Made by a program: the position numbers and the translations under genes. A model generated the notes under the pieces. The model made no database searches. It was not told the origin of the DNA and saw nothing but the letters and a program-made list of their open reading frames with translations. From Dongia_A sp035695765 (GTDB lineage Bacteria > Pseudomonadota > Alphaproteobacteria > Dongiales > Dongiaceae), in NCBI GenBank assembly GCA_035695765.1, contig DASRRI010000028.1, forward strand, positions 4,345 to 68,344: a stretch of DNA of 64,000 nt, read 5' to 3'. This document shows positions 25,533-34,459 of the stretch, in pieces; within the stretch, counting starts at the first letter, position 1; every line of letters begins with the position of its first letter.

Positions 25533-26798
25533 CTATTGAGGAATTGGCAGTCTCGCAATCCGCTGCGCGATGGTCGGATGGGAGTGATTGATCGCGGAAT
25601 AGATCGGGTCCGGTGTCAGCGTCGCGGCATTGTCTCGCTGCAATTTCACCAGGGCGCTTGCCAGGTCGTTGGCATTGCTGTGACTGGCGGCGTAGGCATC
25701 CGCCTCGAACTCATGAACCCGCGAGACATAGGTTGGAATGATCCTGAACCATGTCGAGACCAGGGGCACCAGCAGCAGGAAGAGCAGCGGGCCGACGAGC
25801 GGCATGTCCCTGGCGACGGCCGGATCCAGCCCGAAGCCTTCGTAGAACCAGTTCTGCCGGCTGAGCCATCCCGCGATGGCGAGCAGCGCCAGGCTGACGA
25901 CCAGGCTGGCCAGGATGCGCTTCACGATGTGACGCAGCCGGAAATGCCCGATCTCGTGCGCGAGCACGGCTTCCACCTCTTCTGGCGCGAGCTTTTCCAG
26001 CAGCGTGTCGAACAGCACGATCCGCTTGGCGGGCCCGATACCCGTGAAAAAAGCATTGCCGTGGCCCGACCGCTTGCTGCCATCCATCTTGAACACGCCC
26101 TTGGCGCGGAAGCCGCAGCGCCGCGCCAGAGCCTGGATGCGCACCTTCAACCCGTCATCCGTGAGCGGCTCGAATTTATTGAAGAGCGGCGTGATGAAGG
26201 TGGGGACGACGAGGAGGGCAAGAACATTGAACGCCACCAAGATCACCCAGACCGCAATCCACCACGCCTCGCCGACTTGCCGCGCGGCATAGTCGATGGC
26301 GAGCACGAGCGGGGTCATGAAGGCGACGGCGAGCAGGATCGATTTGGCGAGGTCGGCGAAGAACAGCGCCTTGGTGCTGCGGTTGAAGCCGAACCGTTCC
26401 TCGATCGAAAAGGTGGCGACGTAATCGAAGGGAATCGAGATCGCGGCGAAGATCAGCGCCAATGCGCCGGCAAGTGCGAGCGAGCCTAGGGCGCCGGTGC
26501 CGAGGGTCGCCGCGATCGCGGATTGCAGCAGCACAAAACCGCCGCCCGCCAGGAGCACCATGGAGAGAGCGGCGCCGGCGATGTCCTGCTTCATGCCGAG
26601 GCGCCGCTTGGCGATTGTGTAGTCCGCCGCCTTCTGGTGGTCAGCGAGGCTGATCCTGCCGGCAAACGCCGCCGGCACTTGGCTCCGATGCGCAGCGACA
26701 TAGCGCACCTGCCGCAAGTCAAGCCAGCGCTCGAACAGGAACGCGGCGACAATGGCCAGCGCAACAATGATCGTCAGCAACGGCGCCTCACTCCCCAA
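25533..26798 (-). CDS. M48 family (Ste24/CAAX-type) membrane zinc protease
   Basis: A 421-residue integral-membrane metalloprotease. Zinc is bound by HEIGH (about residues 284-288) and the downstream glutamate in VHEFEADAYA. Six or seven membrane segments flank the catalytic region. FSIEERFGFNRST and GNAFFTGIGPAKRIVLFDTLLE match Ste24-type M48A enzymes. Length fits the CAAX-prenyl-protease-like branch, although bacteria use it for membrane-protein quality control. Confidence 0.93.
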   Translation of the reverse strand: MGSEAPLLTIIVALAIVAAFLFERWLDLRQVRYVAAHRSQVPAAFAGRISLADHQKAADYTIAKRRLGMKQDIAGAALSMVLLAGGGFVLLQSAIAATLGTGALGSLALAGALALIFAAISIPFDYVATFSIEERFGFNRSTKALFFADLAKSILLAVAFMTPLVLAIDYAARQVGEAWWIAVWVILVAFNVLALLVVPTFITPLFNKFEPLTDDGLKVRIQALARRCGFRAKGVFKMDGSKRSGHGNAFFTGIGPAKRIVLFDTLLEKLAPEEVEAVLAHEIGHFRLRHIVKRILASLVVSLALLAIAGWLSRQNWFYEGFGLDPAVARDMPLVGPLLFLLLVPLVSTWFRIIPTYVSRVHEFEADAYAASHSNANDLASALVKLQRDNAATLTPDPIYSAINHSHPTIAQRIARLPIPQ

Positions 26799-26866
26799 GC
26801 ACGCGCGGCTACTAAAACCGAGGAACGGCGCAGAAGCAATGCGCTAGAACGCCCGCAGATGTCCTG

Positions 26867-26959
26867 AGAGACCGTTTGAAAACGGGGTGGCGGTTTGAGA
26901 CGGTCCATGATTCAAGCTTCTGATGTGGACAGCAGCGAATCGGGCCCGGATGGCCGCCA
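26867..26959. repeat. direct repeat copy 1 (93 bp)
   Basis: Starts AGAGACCGTTTGAAAACGGGG and ends GGCCCGGATGGCCGCCA. It is nearly identical to 27803-27894, with one indel and a two-base difference. It contains a short frame beginning MIQASDVDSSESGPDGR. It resembles a retained end of a mobile element, but no transposase follows. Confidence 0.75.
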
Positions 26960-27078
26960 TCGAGAAGAAGAGTAGTAACGCGGTCGTACCCACATGTAGA
27001 CATGCCTCAATCAGAAACCCTACCGCCCGGGGTCACGATGCTGTCCGGCCGGTGGCTATCACGGCTCGCAGAATTGCA

Positions 27079-27110
27079 GACATGTGGACACGACCGCACG
27101 TCCACATGTC
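27079..27110. promoter_or_regulatory. perfect 11-bp inverted repeat upstream of the VOC gene
   Basis: GACATGTGGAC (27079-27089) and GTCCACATGTC (27100-27110) with a 10-base spacer. A related ACATGTAGACATG lies at 26992-27004. Position about 90 bases before the VOC gene start suggests an operator, but a mobile-element end is also possible. Confidence 0.45.
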
Positions 27111-27196
27111 ATCATCTATCGGTGTTGGGGGCACCTCAAGCGTCCGTTGTTAGGCGACACCTTGTAGATTGGAACGACACCTTGGAGATTGGAAAC

Positions 27197-27634
27197 ATGG
27201 CGCTCAAGCGGATGGACAACGTAGGAATCGTCGTCGAAGACCTCGGAGGGACGATTGATTTCTTTCGCGAACTCGGCCTCGAGCTCGAAGGGCGGGCCAC
27301 GATCGAAGGAGAATGGGCCGGACGTGTCACTGGACTGGGCGATCAGCGTGTCGAGATTGCCATGATGCGCACACCGGACGGCCACAGCCGGCTCGAGCTC
27401 TCCCGCTTCCTCGCGCCGCCTGTCGTCGCAGATCACCGGAACGCCCCGGTCAACGCCCTAGGCTACCTCCGCGTCATGTTCGCCGTGGACGACATCGACG
27501 AGACGCTTGAAAGGCTCCGCACGCGCGGCGCGCAGCTCGTAGGCGAAGTAGTCCAGTATAAAGACGCGTATCGGCTCTGCTACATCCGTGGGCCTGAAGG
27601 GCTTCTCATCGGACTCGCCCAAGAACTCAGCTGA
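27197..27634 (+). CDS. VOC (glyoxalase/dioxygenase superfamily) protein
   Basis: A 145-residue vicinal-oxygen-chelate protein. Two beta-alpha-beta-beta-beta units are visible: MDNVGIVVEDLGGTIDFFRELGLEL and LGYLRVMFAVDDIDETLERLRTRGAQLVGEV, with IRGPEGLLIGLAQEL at the end. The start at 27197 has GGAGATT upstream. Metal ligands of classical glyoxalase I are not certain, so substrate is unknown. It lies between two copies of a 92-bp repeat and may have arrived with them. Confidence 0.85.
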   Translation: MALKRMDNVGIVVEDLGGTIDFFRELGLELEGRATIEGEWAGRVTGLGDQRVEIAMMRTPDGHSRLELSRFLAPPVVADHRNAPVNALGYLRVMFAVDDIDETLERLRTRGAQLVGEVVQYKDAYRLCYIRGPEGLLIGLAQELS

Positions 27635-27672
27635 GCGCAATACGAAGACAAATGGCGAAGAGTGACCAATGT

Positions 27673-27753
27673 CAGCGAGCGCGTCCGAGGCCGACCCGCC
27701 TGTTCGAGGTCCATCCCTCCACGGTCGGCCGCGTTCTCGCTAAGCACGATTAG
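27673..27753 (+). pseudogene. remnant of a recombinase/transposase helix-turn-helix C terminus
   Basis: A 26-codon stretch encodes TRLFEVHPSTVGRVLAKHD followed by a stop. This looks like the C-terminal helix-turn-helix of a serine recombinase or transposase. Nothing upstream in the frame extends it. It supports past mobile-element activity between the two direct repeats. Confidence 0.35.
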
Positions 27754-27802
27754 GTCGTCAACCCGGGCCGGGTCGCCCGCGAAAGCCGCCGTCAGCAGCC
27801 TA

Positions 27803-27894
27803 AGAGACCGTTTGAAACGGGGTGGCGGTTTGAGGTGGTCCATGATTCAAGCTTCTGATGTGGACAGCAGCGAATCGGGCCCGGATGGCCGCCA
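27803..27894. repeat. direct repeat copy 2 (92 bp)
   Basis: Second copy of the 26867-26959 repeat, same orientation, starting AGAGACCGTTTGAAACGGGG. It ends 21 bases before the start of the next hypothetical gene. Confidence 0.75.
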
Positions 27895-27915
27895 GAATGT
27901 CAGTCGCTGACCGGC

Positions 27916-28335
27916 ATGGAATGTCTGGTGATGGCGTATGGCCGAGAAGAGCGGATTGAATTCACCGTCGTTTCCAAGCGAACCACCCTCAGCGAAGACG
28001 ACGAGATTCTCACCCACATATTCGATGCAGACCGGTTGAAAGCGCTCATCGTCGGCAACACCATGCAGGGCGAATACATCAACCACAAAAAGTGGATGGA
28101 GTACTATGCGCCTGATGGAACGCTCCGAGGCAAGGCAGATTCGTTCGGTACCCTCAGGGGCCGTTACGAATTCAAGGACAACACACTCTGCTATTACTAT
28201 CAGGGCCACAGCGACTGGGACTGGTGCGCACAGGTCAGCGTCATCGGCGACACCATCCGCTTCCTCGAGGACGGCAAGCTGGTGACCGGTGATTCCAACA
28301 CCAAATGGCTGCAGGGCAACCCGCACAACCTCTAG
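27916..28335 (+). CDS. conserved hypothetical protein, possibly N-terminally truncated
   Basis: A 139-residue protein with a C-terminal all-beta domain: LKALIVGNTMQGEYINHKKWMEYYAPDGTLRGKAD, GRYEFKDNTLCYYYQGHSDWDWCAQV, IRFLEDGKLVTGDS. This pattern is seen in small alphaproteobacterial exported proteins of unknown function, which usually begin with a signal peptide. None is present here, and the frame starts only 21 bases after the repeat copy, so the original N terminus may have been replaced by the repeat insertion. Confidence 0.65.
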   Translation: MECLVMAYGREERIEFTVVSKRTTLSEDDEILTHIFDADRLKALIVGNTMQGEYINHKKWMEYYAPDGTLRGKADSFGTLRGRYEFKDNTLCYYYQGHSDWDWCAQVSVIGDTIRFLEDGKLVTGDSNTKWLQGNPHNL

Positions 28336-28404
28336 CGTCCGCTTGAGCGCGGCGTCGGCCTTCTGCCCGCCAAGAGCTTCAAGGCCGCCATTCGGCGGAC
28401 GCGC

Positions 28405-29376
28405 TCAAAACGTCCGCGGAATATCCGCGATGTTATACGGCGTCGCCTCGTACAGCGCCTTGATCCAGTTGGTGTAGATGTGCGCGGTGTGGCGCCAGGT
28501 GTTGGGCGGCGTTCGCTTCGGGTCGTTGTTCGGAAAATAATACAGCGGCAGCGGCCATGAAGTGTTGGCCGCGGAATCGCGCTTGTATTCGACGCCGAGA
28601 GTCTCGGTGTCGTATTCCGGGTGGTTGAGGATATAGACGCGGCGCGGATAGAGGAACTTGCCGTCCTCGTAGGGCGCGCTTTCGACCATGATGTTGGGCC
28701 CCGACTCCTCAGAATCCGCGACGATCTCGAGCGCCTCGTGTTTCACGACATCCGCGCGGTGCGGGCTTTTCCAGCGCGAGACCGGCACCGGGAAGACATC
28801 GGGAAATCCGAACAGCAGCCCGGTCTTGTCGGAGACCAGGCGATGCTCGAATAAGCCGAACAGCTTGCGCTCGCTCTTGGAGCTTTCGATGTCGTGGAAG
28901 TGCTTCAGCGCGGCCTTTGCGCCCCAGCACAGGAACATCGAGGAGAGCACGTTGGTCTCCGACCAGGCGAGGATGCTCTGCACCTCCGGCCAGATATCCT
29001 CGTCGCTCACCCGGTCCTTCAGCGCGTTGACGCCGGTCACGATGAGGCCGTCGAATTTCCGCCCCTTGATCTCGCTCCAGGCGGAATAGAATTTGCGGAT
29101 GTGGTCGGCGGGCGTGTTCTTGGTCTCGCGCCCCGCATGGACATCGCGCAGATAAGTGTCGGTGGTCGCGAAGGTCAGCTTCACCTGCAGCATGGTGTTG
29201 CCGAGCCAGAGGGCCAGCTGCCGCTCCGTCGTCTGCTTGTCCGCCATCAGGTTGATGATCGCGATCTCGAGCGGGCGGATATCCTGATGCTCGGCGCGCA
29301 CGCTCTCGATCGCGAGCGGCGTGCCGAGCGAGGGCAGGAAGGGATGAAGTGCTTCGCTGTTGATGATAACGGGCAT
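28405..29376 (-). CDS. metA: homoserine O-acyltransferase (MetA) family protein
   Basis: A 323-residue protein of the MetA family: PLEIAIINLMADKQTTERQL, a nucleophile Cys in FLCWGAKA (about residue 148), a catalytic His in LNHPEYD (about residue 243), and Glu downstream. MetA acylates homoserine for methionine synthesis. The usual TGAP segment is replaced by TGVNALKD, and this loop bears on acyl-donor choice, so substrate or donor may differ. The family call is firm; specificity is not. It starts 13 bases after the hydrolase gene's end on the same strand. Confidence 0.8.
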   Translation of the reverse strand: MPVIINSEALHPFLPSLGTPLAIESVRAEHQDIRPLEIAIINLMADKQTTERQLALWLGNTMLQVKLTFATTDTYLRDVHAGRETKNTPADHIRKFYSAWSEIKGRKFDGLIVTGVNALKDRVSDEDIWPEVQSILAWSETNVLSSMFLCWGAKAALKHFHDIESSKSERKLFGLFEHRLVSDKTGLLFGFPDVFPVPVSRWKSPHRADVVKHEALEIVADSEESGPNIMVESAPYEDGKFLYPRRVYILNHPEYDTETLGVEYKRDSAANTSWPLPLYYFPNNDPKRTPPNTWRHTAHIYTNWIKALYEATPYNIADIPRTF

Positions 29377-29389
29377 TCGTTGTGCCTAC

Positions 29390-30241
29390 TCACTGCTCAC
29401 TGAGGAAATCCCGTACTGCCTTGGTGTAGCCCTTGGGGTCCTGCAGCATGGCGAAATGGCTGGCGTCCTTGAGGATGATCAGCTTCGCGCCCGGGATGAC
29501 CTCAGCCATGTGTTCGGTATGGTCGCGCTTGATCGCTTCGTCATGATCGCCGAGGACAATGGCCGTCGGGACCGTGATCTTGCCGAGCTCTGCATCGCTC
29601 CAGTTCGGCTGGGTCGCCCACATGTGGCTGATCTGCTCGACAAAGGCGTCGTACTGGTCGGGGGTCTTGGACATCTTCTTGTAGTCCTCGCCGGAGCGCG
29701 TGACATAGGCGGCGAAGACCTTGGCTTCCATCACGTCGGGCTTGACCCCGTCAACCGTGACGTTGGCTGCCTGCGCGAACAGCTTGGAGAGCCGCTCCGG
29801 ATGCTTCATGGCGATGTCGAGGCCGATGATCCCGCCATCGCTCCAGCCGACCAAAGCCACCTTGTCGACCTTCAGGTAGTCCAGCAGCGCCAGATAGTCC
29901 GACGCCATCAGGTCATAGGAGTATGGATCGGCGTTGCGGGTGGAGCGGCCATGCCCGCGGCTGTCCGCGACGATGACCATATGGTCCTTCATCAGGTCCT
30001 TGACCTGGTTGGACCAGATGTCGGCATGCCCCAGCCCGCCATGGATCAGCAGGATCGGGTCGCCCGCCCCATAGACCGCATAATACATGTGGATGCCGTT
30101 GACCGGCGCATAGCCGGCCACATTGGAGACCGGCATGGCGGGCGGGGCCGGGAGCCTCTGCCAGCGCTCGGCGGCGAAAGCAGAGGAAACAGTGACCGCA
30201 ATCACCAGGGCCGCGGCAGCCAATGTTGACACAAATCGCAT
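29390..30241 (-). CDS. secreted alpha/beta hydrolase
   Basis: A 283-residue hydrolase with a signal peptide (LAAAALVIAVTVSSAFA). The oxyanion-hole motif is IHGGLGHADIW; the nucleophile elbow is GWSDGG (about residue 131), with acid in LGDHDE and His in DASHFAML. It resembles esterase- or epoxide-hydrolase-like enzymes acting in the periplasm. It is 13 bases upstream of the MetA-family gene, so the two may be co-transcribed, although the functional link is unclear. Confidence 0.87.
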   Translation of the reverse strand: MRFVSTLAAAALVIAVTVSSAFAAERWQRLPAPPAMPVSNVAGYAPVNGIHMYYAVYGAGDPILLIHGGLGHADIWSNQVKDLMKDHMVIVADSRGHGRSTRNADPYSYDLMASDYLALLDYLKVDKVALVGWSDGGIIGLDIAMKHPERLSKLFAQAANVTVDGVKPDVMEAKVFAAYVTRSGEDYKKMSKTPDQYDAFVEQISHMWATQPNWSDAELGKITVPTAIVLGDHDEAIKRDHTEHMAEVIPGAKLIILKDASHFAMLQDPKGYTKAVRDFLSEQ

Positions 30242-30362
30242 GGTGTCCTCTCTTTGACCCGAGGGTTGCGTCCAGATCGTTGGCGGCGGATGTTGGCCGC
30301 GCCGGCGGCCGGGCGCGCATCGAACATAGCGCCAATCCGGCCACCAGAATCAAGGTTGCAGA

Positions 30363-31508
30363 ATGGCTTCGACACCAGCCAAGCCCAAGACCTATGCCAG
30401 CCTGACCCCCGGCGACCCGGCCCCGTGGTTCCACCAGCGCTCCGGCGGCAATCCGCGCTACGCCTTCGATACGGTCGGCGGGCGCTGGATCGTGATGTGC
30501 TTCTTCGGGACAGCGGGCGATGAGGATGGCCGCCGCGCCCTCGCCGCCATCACGGTCAACCGTGCCTTGTTCGACGACGAGCGCGCCTGCTTTTTCGGCG
30601 TCAGCCTCGATCCCAATGACGAGGCCAAGGAGCGGGTCGCCGATGCCATGCCGGGCCTGCGCTATTTCTGGGATTTCGACGGCACTATCGCGCGGGCCTA
30701 TGGCGCGATCGCGCAGCAGGCTGTCCCGAACCCGAAAAGGCTGGAGATGCGGCGCTTCTGGGTCGTCTTGGATCCCCTGATGCGGGTGCGCCGCGTGCTG
30801 CCGTTCCAGCCGAGCGGCAGCGAGATTCCCGGCCTCGTCGCCTACCTCAGGCAATTGCCGTCGCCGGACCAGTTCGCGGGCATCGAGGTGCCGGTCCCCG
30901 TCCTCATCCTACCCGACGCGTTCGAGCCCGAGTTCTGCAAACAGCTGATCGACATCTATGAGGGCAAGGGCGGCAAGGAATCCGGCTTCATGCGCGAGGT
31001 CGATGGCAGGACCGTGGAGATCCGCGACAACAAGCACAAGGTCCGCCGCGATGTGCTGCTCGAGGATCAGGCGATGATCCGCCAGACCCAGATCCGCATC
31101 CACCGCCGCATCGTGCCGGAGATCCAGAAGGTCCATCAGTTCACGGTGACGCGCATGGAGCGCTACCTGGTCGCCTGCTACGCGGCGGAGGAGAAGGGCC
31201 ATTTCCGCGCCCACCGCGACAACACGACCAAGGGGACAGCGCATCGCCGCTTCGCCGTCTCCATCAACCTCAACAACGAGTTCGACGGCGGCGAAATCAG
31301 CTTCCCCGAATACGGCCCGAAGAGCTTCAAGCTGCCGACCGGCACAGCCTGCGTCTTCTCCTGCTCGCTGCTGCACCAGGTCTCGCCCGTGACCGCCGGG
31401 AAACGCTACGCGTTTCTGCCTTTCCTCTACGACGACGCCGCCGCCAAGATTCGCGAAGCCAACAACGAGTTCCTCGGCGAAGGCGTGGGGGCGTACAAGG
31501 TCACGTAA
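30363..31508 (+). CDS. peroxiredoxin-like/2OG-Fe(II) prolyl-hydroxylase fusion, copy C
   Basis: A 381-residue third member of the fusion family. The N-terminal thioredoxin-like domain (TPGDPAPWFHQRSGGNPRYAF, MCFFGTAGDEDGRRAL, RYFWDFDGTIARAYG) is less decayed than in copies A and B but still lacks a clear peroxidatic Cys motif. The oxygenase domain has H284 and D286 (RAHRDNTT) and H338 (LLHQVSPV), with GKRYAFLPFL for 2-oxoglutarate. It is distant from A and B and on the opposite strand. Substrate unknown; prolyl 4-hydroxylase-like chemistry inferred. Confidence 0.85.
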   Translation: MASTPAKPKTYASLTPGDPAPWFHQRSGGNPRYAFDTVGGRWIVMCFFGTAGDEDGRRALAAITVNRALFDDERACFFGVSLDPNDEAKERVADAMPGLRYFWDFDGTIARAYGAIAQQAVPNPKRLEMRRFWVVLDPLMRVRRVLPFQPSGSEIPGLVAYLRQLPSPDQFAGIEVPVPVLILPDAFEPEFCKQLIDIYEGKGGKESGFMREVDGRTVEIRDNKHKVRRDVLLEDQAMIRQTQIRIHRRIVPEIQKVHQFTVTRMERYLVACYAAEEKGHFRAHRDNTTKGTAHRRFAVSINLNNEFDGGEISFPEYGPKSFKLPTGTACVFSCSLLHQVSPVTAGKRYAFLPFLYDDAAAKIREANNEFLGEGVGAYKVT

Positions 31509-31709
31509 AAAGGACAACAGACCGCGCACATCCCCAAGAGGCGGACATTTCACCGCCCCGGGAACCGGCGGCCACTCTTCTGAATTAGAAGAGGCGCGCT
31601 TCATCGCCGATCCTCGGTGGGACATGCAGGTGGCGAGAGTACAATAACGTACCCGCCTTGAATTTCATCCTAGCAGCCTGACAGAGCGGCGCTTTTCGGC
31701 CGAGCTACG

Positions 31710-33434
31710 ATGGTGGAATCTGCCGGGCCTGGGATGCGATCAGAGCATTGGAAAATGCTCCTCGCTATCTTTGTCCTTGCGGTCCTCCTCCGTGTGGTCG
31801 CTCTCGGCACGCAAGGGCTCTGGACCGACGAAGCCCTGACCATTGTGCTGTCGAACTGGCCGGTCTCCGACCTGTTCCTGCGGCCGATCGATCCGACACC
31901 AGCGCTCTACTATGTCATCCACAAGGCGCTGATCCCCGCCAATGCGTCGCTGGAAGCCGTTCGCTCGATTTCGGTCGTGGCGGGCGTGATGTCCGTCGGC
32001 CTCATCTATTTGCTCGGCCGGCTCGCATTTGGAGCGGCTGGCGGCTTGCTCGCCGCGGCGTTGCTCGCGGTGTGGAGCGCGCATGTGGATTATAGCCAGG
32101 AGGCCCGCGCCTACAGCCTGCTCTTCCTCCTCACCCTTCTGACGAGCCTCGGGCTGGTCTATTTTGCGCACGCTCTTCGCCAAGCCGCCGGACAGCCGAG
32201 CCAGCTGGATAGAGGTCGGCGCTGGTTCGCGCTTGCCCTCTTTTGCATCGGCAACATCCTCGCGTTCTACACCCATGTGATCGCGACCTTCTGGATCGTG
32301 CTCACGAGCTTGTTGCTGCTTGCCATTGTCTGGCGGGAACGGCGACATCACTGGCCCCAGCTCTTCGCGGTTTTCGGGATCATGGCGGTTGGCGCAGCGC
32401 CAGGCATATACCGGCTCGTCCTGCAGATGCGGGCCGGCGATCAGTTCCACTGGCTGGGACAGGCTGATCTGATCGAGTTCGCCAACACAAGTGCCACCGT
32501 CTTTCTGCCCGTCGGCCTGTGGGACAACCCCCTGACAAACGCGCTGGGAGCGCGTGGCATCGCCGAAGTGGTGGTCGCTGCCGCCTCATTGGCGCTTCTG
32601 GGCGCTGGCTGCTGGTTCGGCAGGCAAGCGCTGTACCGGTCTGTGAAAGGGCGGCCGGTCATCTTTTGGCTCATCCTCGCCTATCTGATGGTCCCGGTCG
32701 CCGTATGGCTGTTTGGCTTCATCGCGCGCCCGCTCTTCATCGATCGGACCATCCTGTTCGCCGTGCCTGGAATGATCCTTCTGATCACGGCGGTCTGCCT
32801 CGCGCTCGGACGGCGCGTTGCTGCGCGCGCGGCGATCGGCGTTGTTCTTCTGTACAGCGCCTCGACCCTATCGTTCGGCATCGTGAGGGAGAAGGAAGAC
32901 TGGCGCGGCGCCTACACGTATCTGGCTGCGACGGCATCCCCCACCGACGTGATTGCCGTCTGTCCGCTCTATAACTATCCCGCCCTCCGCTATCACGCGG
33001 TCTCGCCGGTTGCCTCTGCGGTGCTGGGCATGGCGGGGGACGGTCGTTTGCTGGAGGTCGAGCATGGGTTGGGAACCAACCCGGACTGGGACAAGACGTA
33101 CTTCCGTCATCTGCTCGTTCCTGAAGCAGCACGATGGCGCCTCACGGCGCAGGACGTCCATGTGCCCGCCTTATTAGACTTGCGGCCCGGCCAGTCGATA
33201 TGGCGGGTTGAGGGACATTGCAACCCGGGCTTTGCTGACGATCTGGACGCGGCGTTGAACGCCATCAGTCCCGATCCCGATATCGCCTGGAGCCAGAAGC
33301 GAAAGGATCCGCGCGCGTTCAGCGTGACGGTCCGACGCTATCGGGTGGTCGCGCCGGTCACACTCGACGTCCAGGACATTGCCGCTCATCCCCAGAGCCT
33401 GCCGCCGTTCCTGAGCTCCGCGAGAGTGCCATGA
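31710..33434 (+). CDS. family 39-type membrane glycosyltransferase (ArnT/PMT-like)
   Basis: A 574-residue protein with about ten membrane helices over the first 400 residues. The first periplasmic loop has LWTDEALT, where the conserved acidic pair of GT-C enzymes lies, and YSQEARAYSLLFLL follows. The C-terminal 170 residues are soluble and periplasmic. It probably uses polyprenyl-phosphate-linked sugar to glycosylate an envelope molecule. It overlaps the next gene by four bases, the first of a four-gene glycan cassette. Confidence 0.85.
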   Translation: MVESAGPGMRSEHWKMLLAIFVLAVLLRVVALGTQGLWTDEALTIVLSNWPVSDLFLRPIDPTPALYYVIHKALIPANASLEAVRSISVVAGVMSVGLIYLLGRLAFGAAGGLLAAALLAVWSAHVDYSQEARAYSLLFLLTLLTSLGLVYFAHALRQAAGQPSQLDRGRRWFALALFCIGNILAFYTHVIATFWIVLTSLLLLAIVWRERRHHWPQLFAVFGIMAVGAAPGIYRLVLQMRAGDQFHWLGQADLIEFANTSATVFLPVGLWDNPLTNALGARGIAEVVVAAASLALLGAGCWFGRQALYRSVKGRPVIFWLILAYLMVPVAVWLFGFIARPLFIDRTILFAVPGMILLITAVCLALGRRVAARAAIGVVLLYSASTLSFGIVREKEDWRGAYTYLAATASPTDVIAVCPLYNYPALRYHAVSPVASAVLGMAGDGRLLEVEHGLGTNPDWDKTYFRHLLVPEAARWRLTAQDVHVPALLDLRPGQSIWRVEGHCNPGFADDLDAALNAISPDPDIAWSQKRKDPRAFSVTVRRYRVVAPVTLDVQDIAAHPQSLPPFLSSARVP

Positions 33435-34459
33435 ACGGCGACGGCTCCAAGGGCGATGGCAGCAGCCTGATATCGATCGTGGCACCCGCCTATAACGAGG
33501 AAGGCGGCCTCACTCAATTCGCGCTCCGCGTCGACGCGGTGATGCGCAGCAGCGCGTCGGCGTACGAGATCGTGTTCATCAACGATGGCAGCACGGACGA
33601 AACCTTGTCCGTCATGCGATCGCTTCGCGCGACGAATCCCAACATCACCATCGTCAATCTGAGCCGCAATTTCGGCAAGGAGACCGCCATGACCGCCGGC
33701 ATCGCACACGCCATTGGCGATGCCATCGTCATCATCGATACCGATTTGCAGGATCCGCCCGAGCTCATTCCCGAAATGATCGACGGTTGGCGCGCGGGAT
33801 ACGACGTCGTCTATGCGCAGCGGACCGGGCGCGCCGGCGAGACCTGGATGAAGAAGACGACCGCGCGTTTGTTCTATTGGACCGTGAAGCACATGGGTCC
33901 CGTTCCGATCCCTGAGAATACCGGAGATTTCCGGCTGATGAGCCGGCGTGCCGCGCGGGCGCTGCTGCAGATTCCGGAACGTCACCGCTTCATGAAGGGC
34001 CTATATGCCTGGATCGGATATCCGCAGAAAGCCATCGCCTATCGGCGTGAAGCGCGCTTCACCGGCCGATCGAAGTGGAACTACTGGCAGCTTTGGAACC
34101 TGGCCATCGAAGGCATAACGTCATTCACGATCGTTCCCCTCAAGCTGGCGACCTATCTTGGATTTCTGATTGCCCTCACGGCGTTTGCCTATGGGCTGTT
34201 CATGATATTCAAGGTGATCGTCTTCGGCGAAGTGGTGCGCGGATTTCCGACCCTCTTGTCGGTCGTGCTGCTGCTTGGCGGCGTGCAGCTCATCGTCCTC
34301 GGATTCATCGGCGAGTACCTGGGCCGCATCTTCGATGAAACGAAGCAGCGCCCGCTCTATCTGCTCGAATCCGTATCGTGGTCTGCTGCGGCAGAAGAGC
34401 GGACCAAGGCGCCGTCATCAAACGACGTGCGAACGCCGAAAGTCGTGGGCCAACGATGA
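33431..34459 (+). CDS. GtrB/DPM1-like polyprenyl-phosphate glycosyltransferase
   Basis: A 342-residue GT-A fold, family 2 enzyme. The catalytic domain has SIVAPAYNEEGGL, FINDGSTDETL, and DTDLQDPPELIPEMI (the DxD region). Two membrane helices at about 235-300 (LGFLIALTAFAYGLFMIF, LLGGVQLIVLGFIGEYLGRI) match GtrB. It loads a sugar onto undecaprenyl phosphate, supplying the GT-C enzyme encoded just upstream. It overlaps the GtrA gene as ATGA. Confidence 0.92.
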   Translation: MNGDGSKGDGSSLISIVAPAYNEEGGLTQFALRVDAVMRSSASAYEIVFINDGSTDETLSVMRSLRATNPNITIVNLSRNFGKETAMTAGIAHAIGDAIVIIDTDLQDPPELIPEMIDGWRAGYDVVYAQRTGRAGETWMKKTTARLFYWTVKHMGPVPIPENTGDFRLMSRRAARALLQIPERHRFMKGLYAWIGYPQKAIAYRREARFTGRSKWNYWQLWNLAIEGITSFTIVPLKLATYLGFLIALTAFAYGLFMIFKVIVFGEVVRGFPTLLSVVLLLGGVQLIVLGFIGEYLGRIFDETKQRPLYLLESVSWSAAAEERTKAPSSNDVRTPKVVGQR

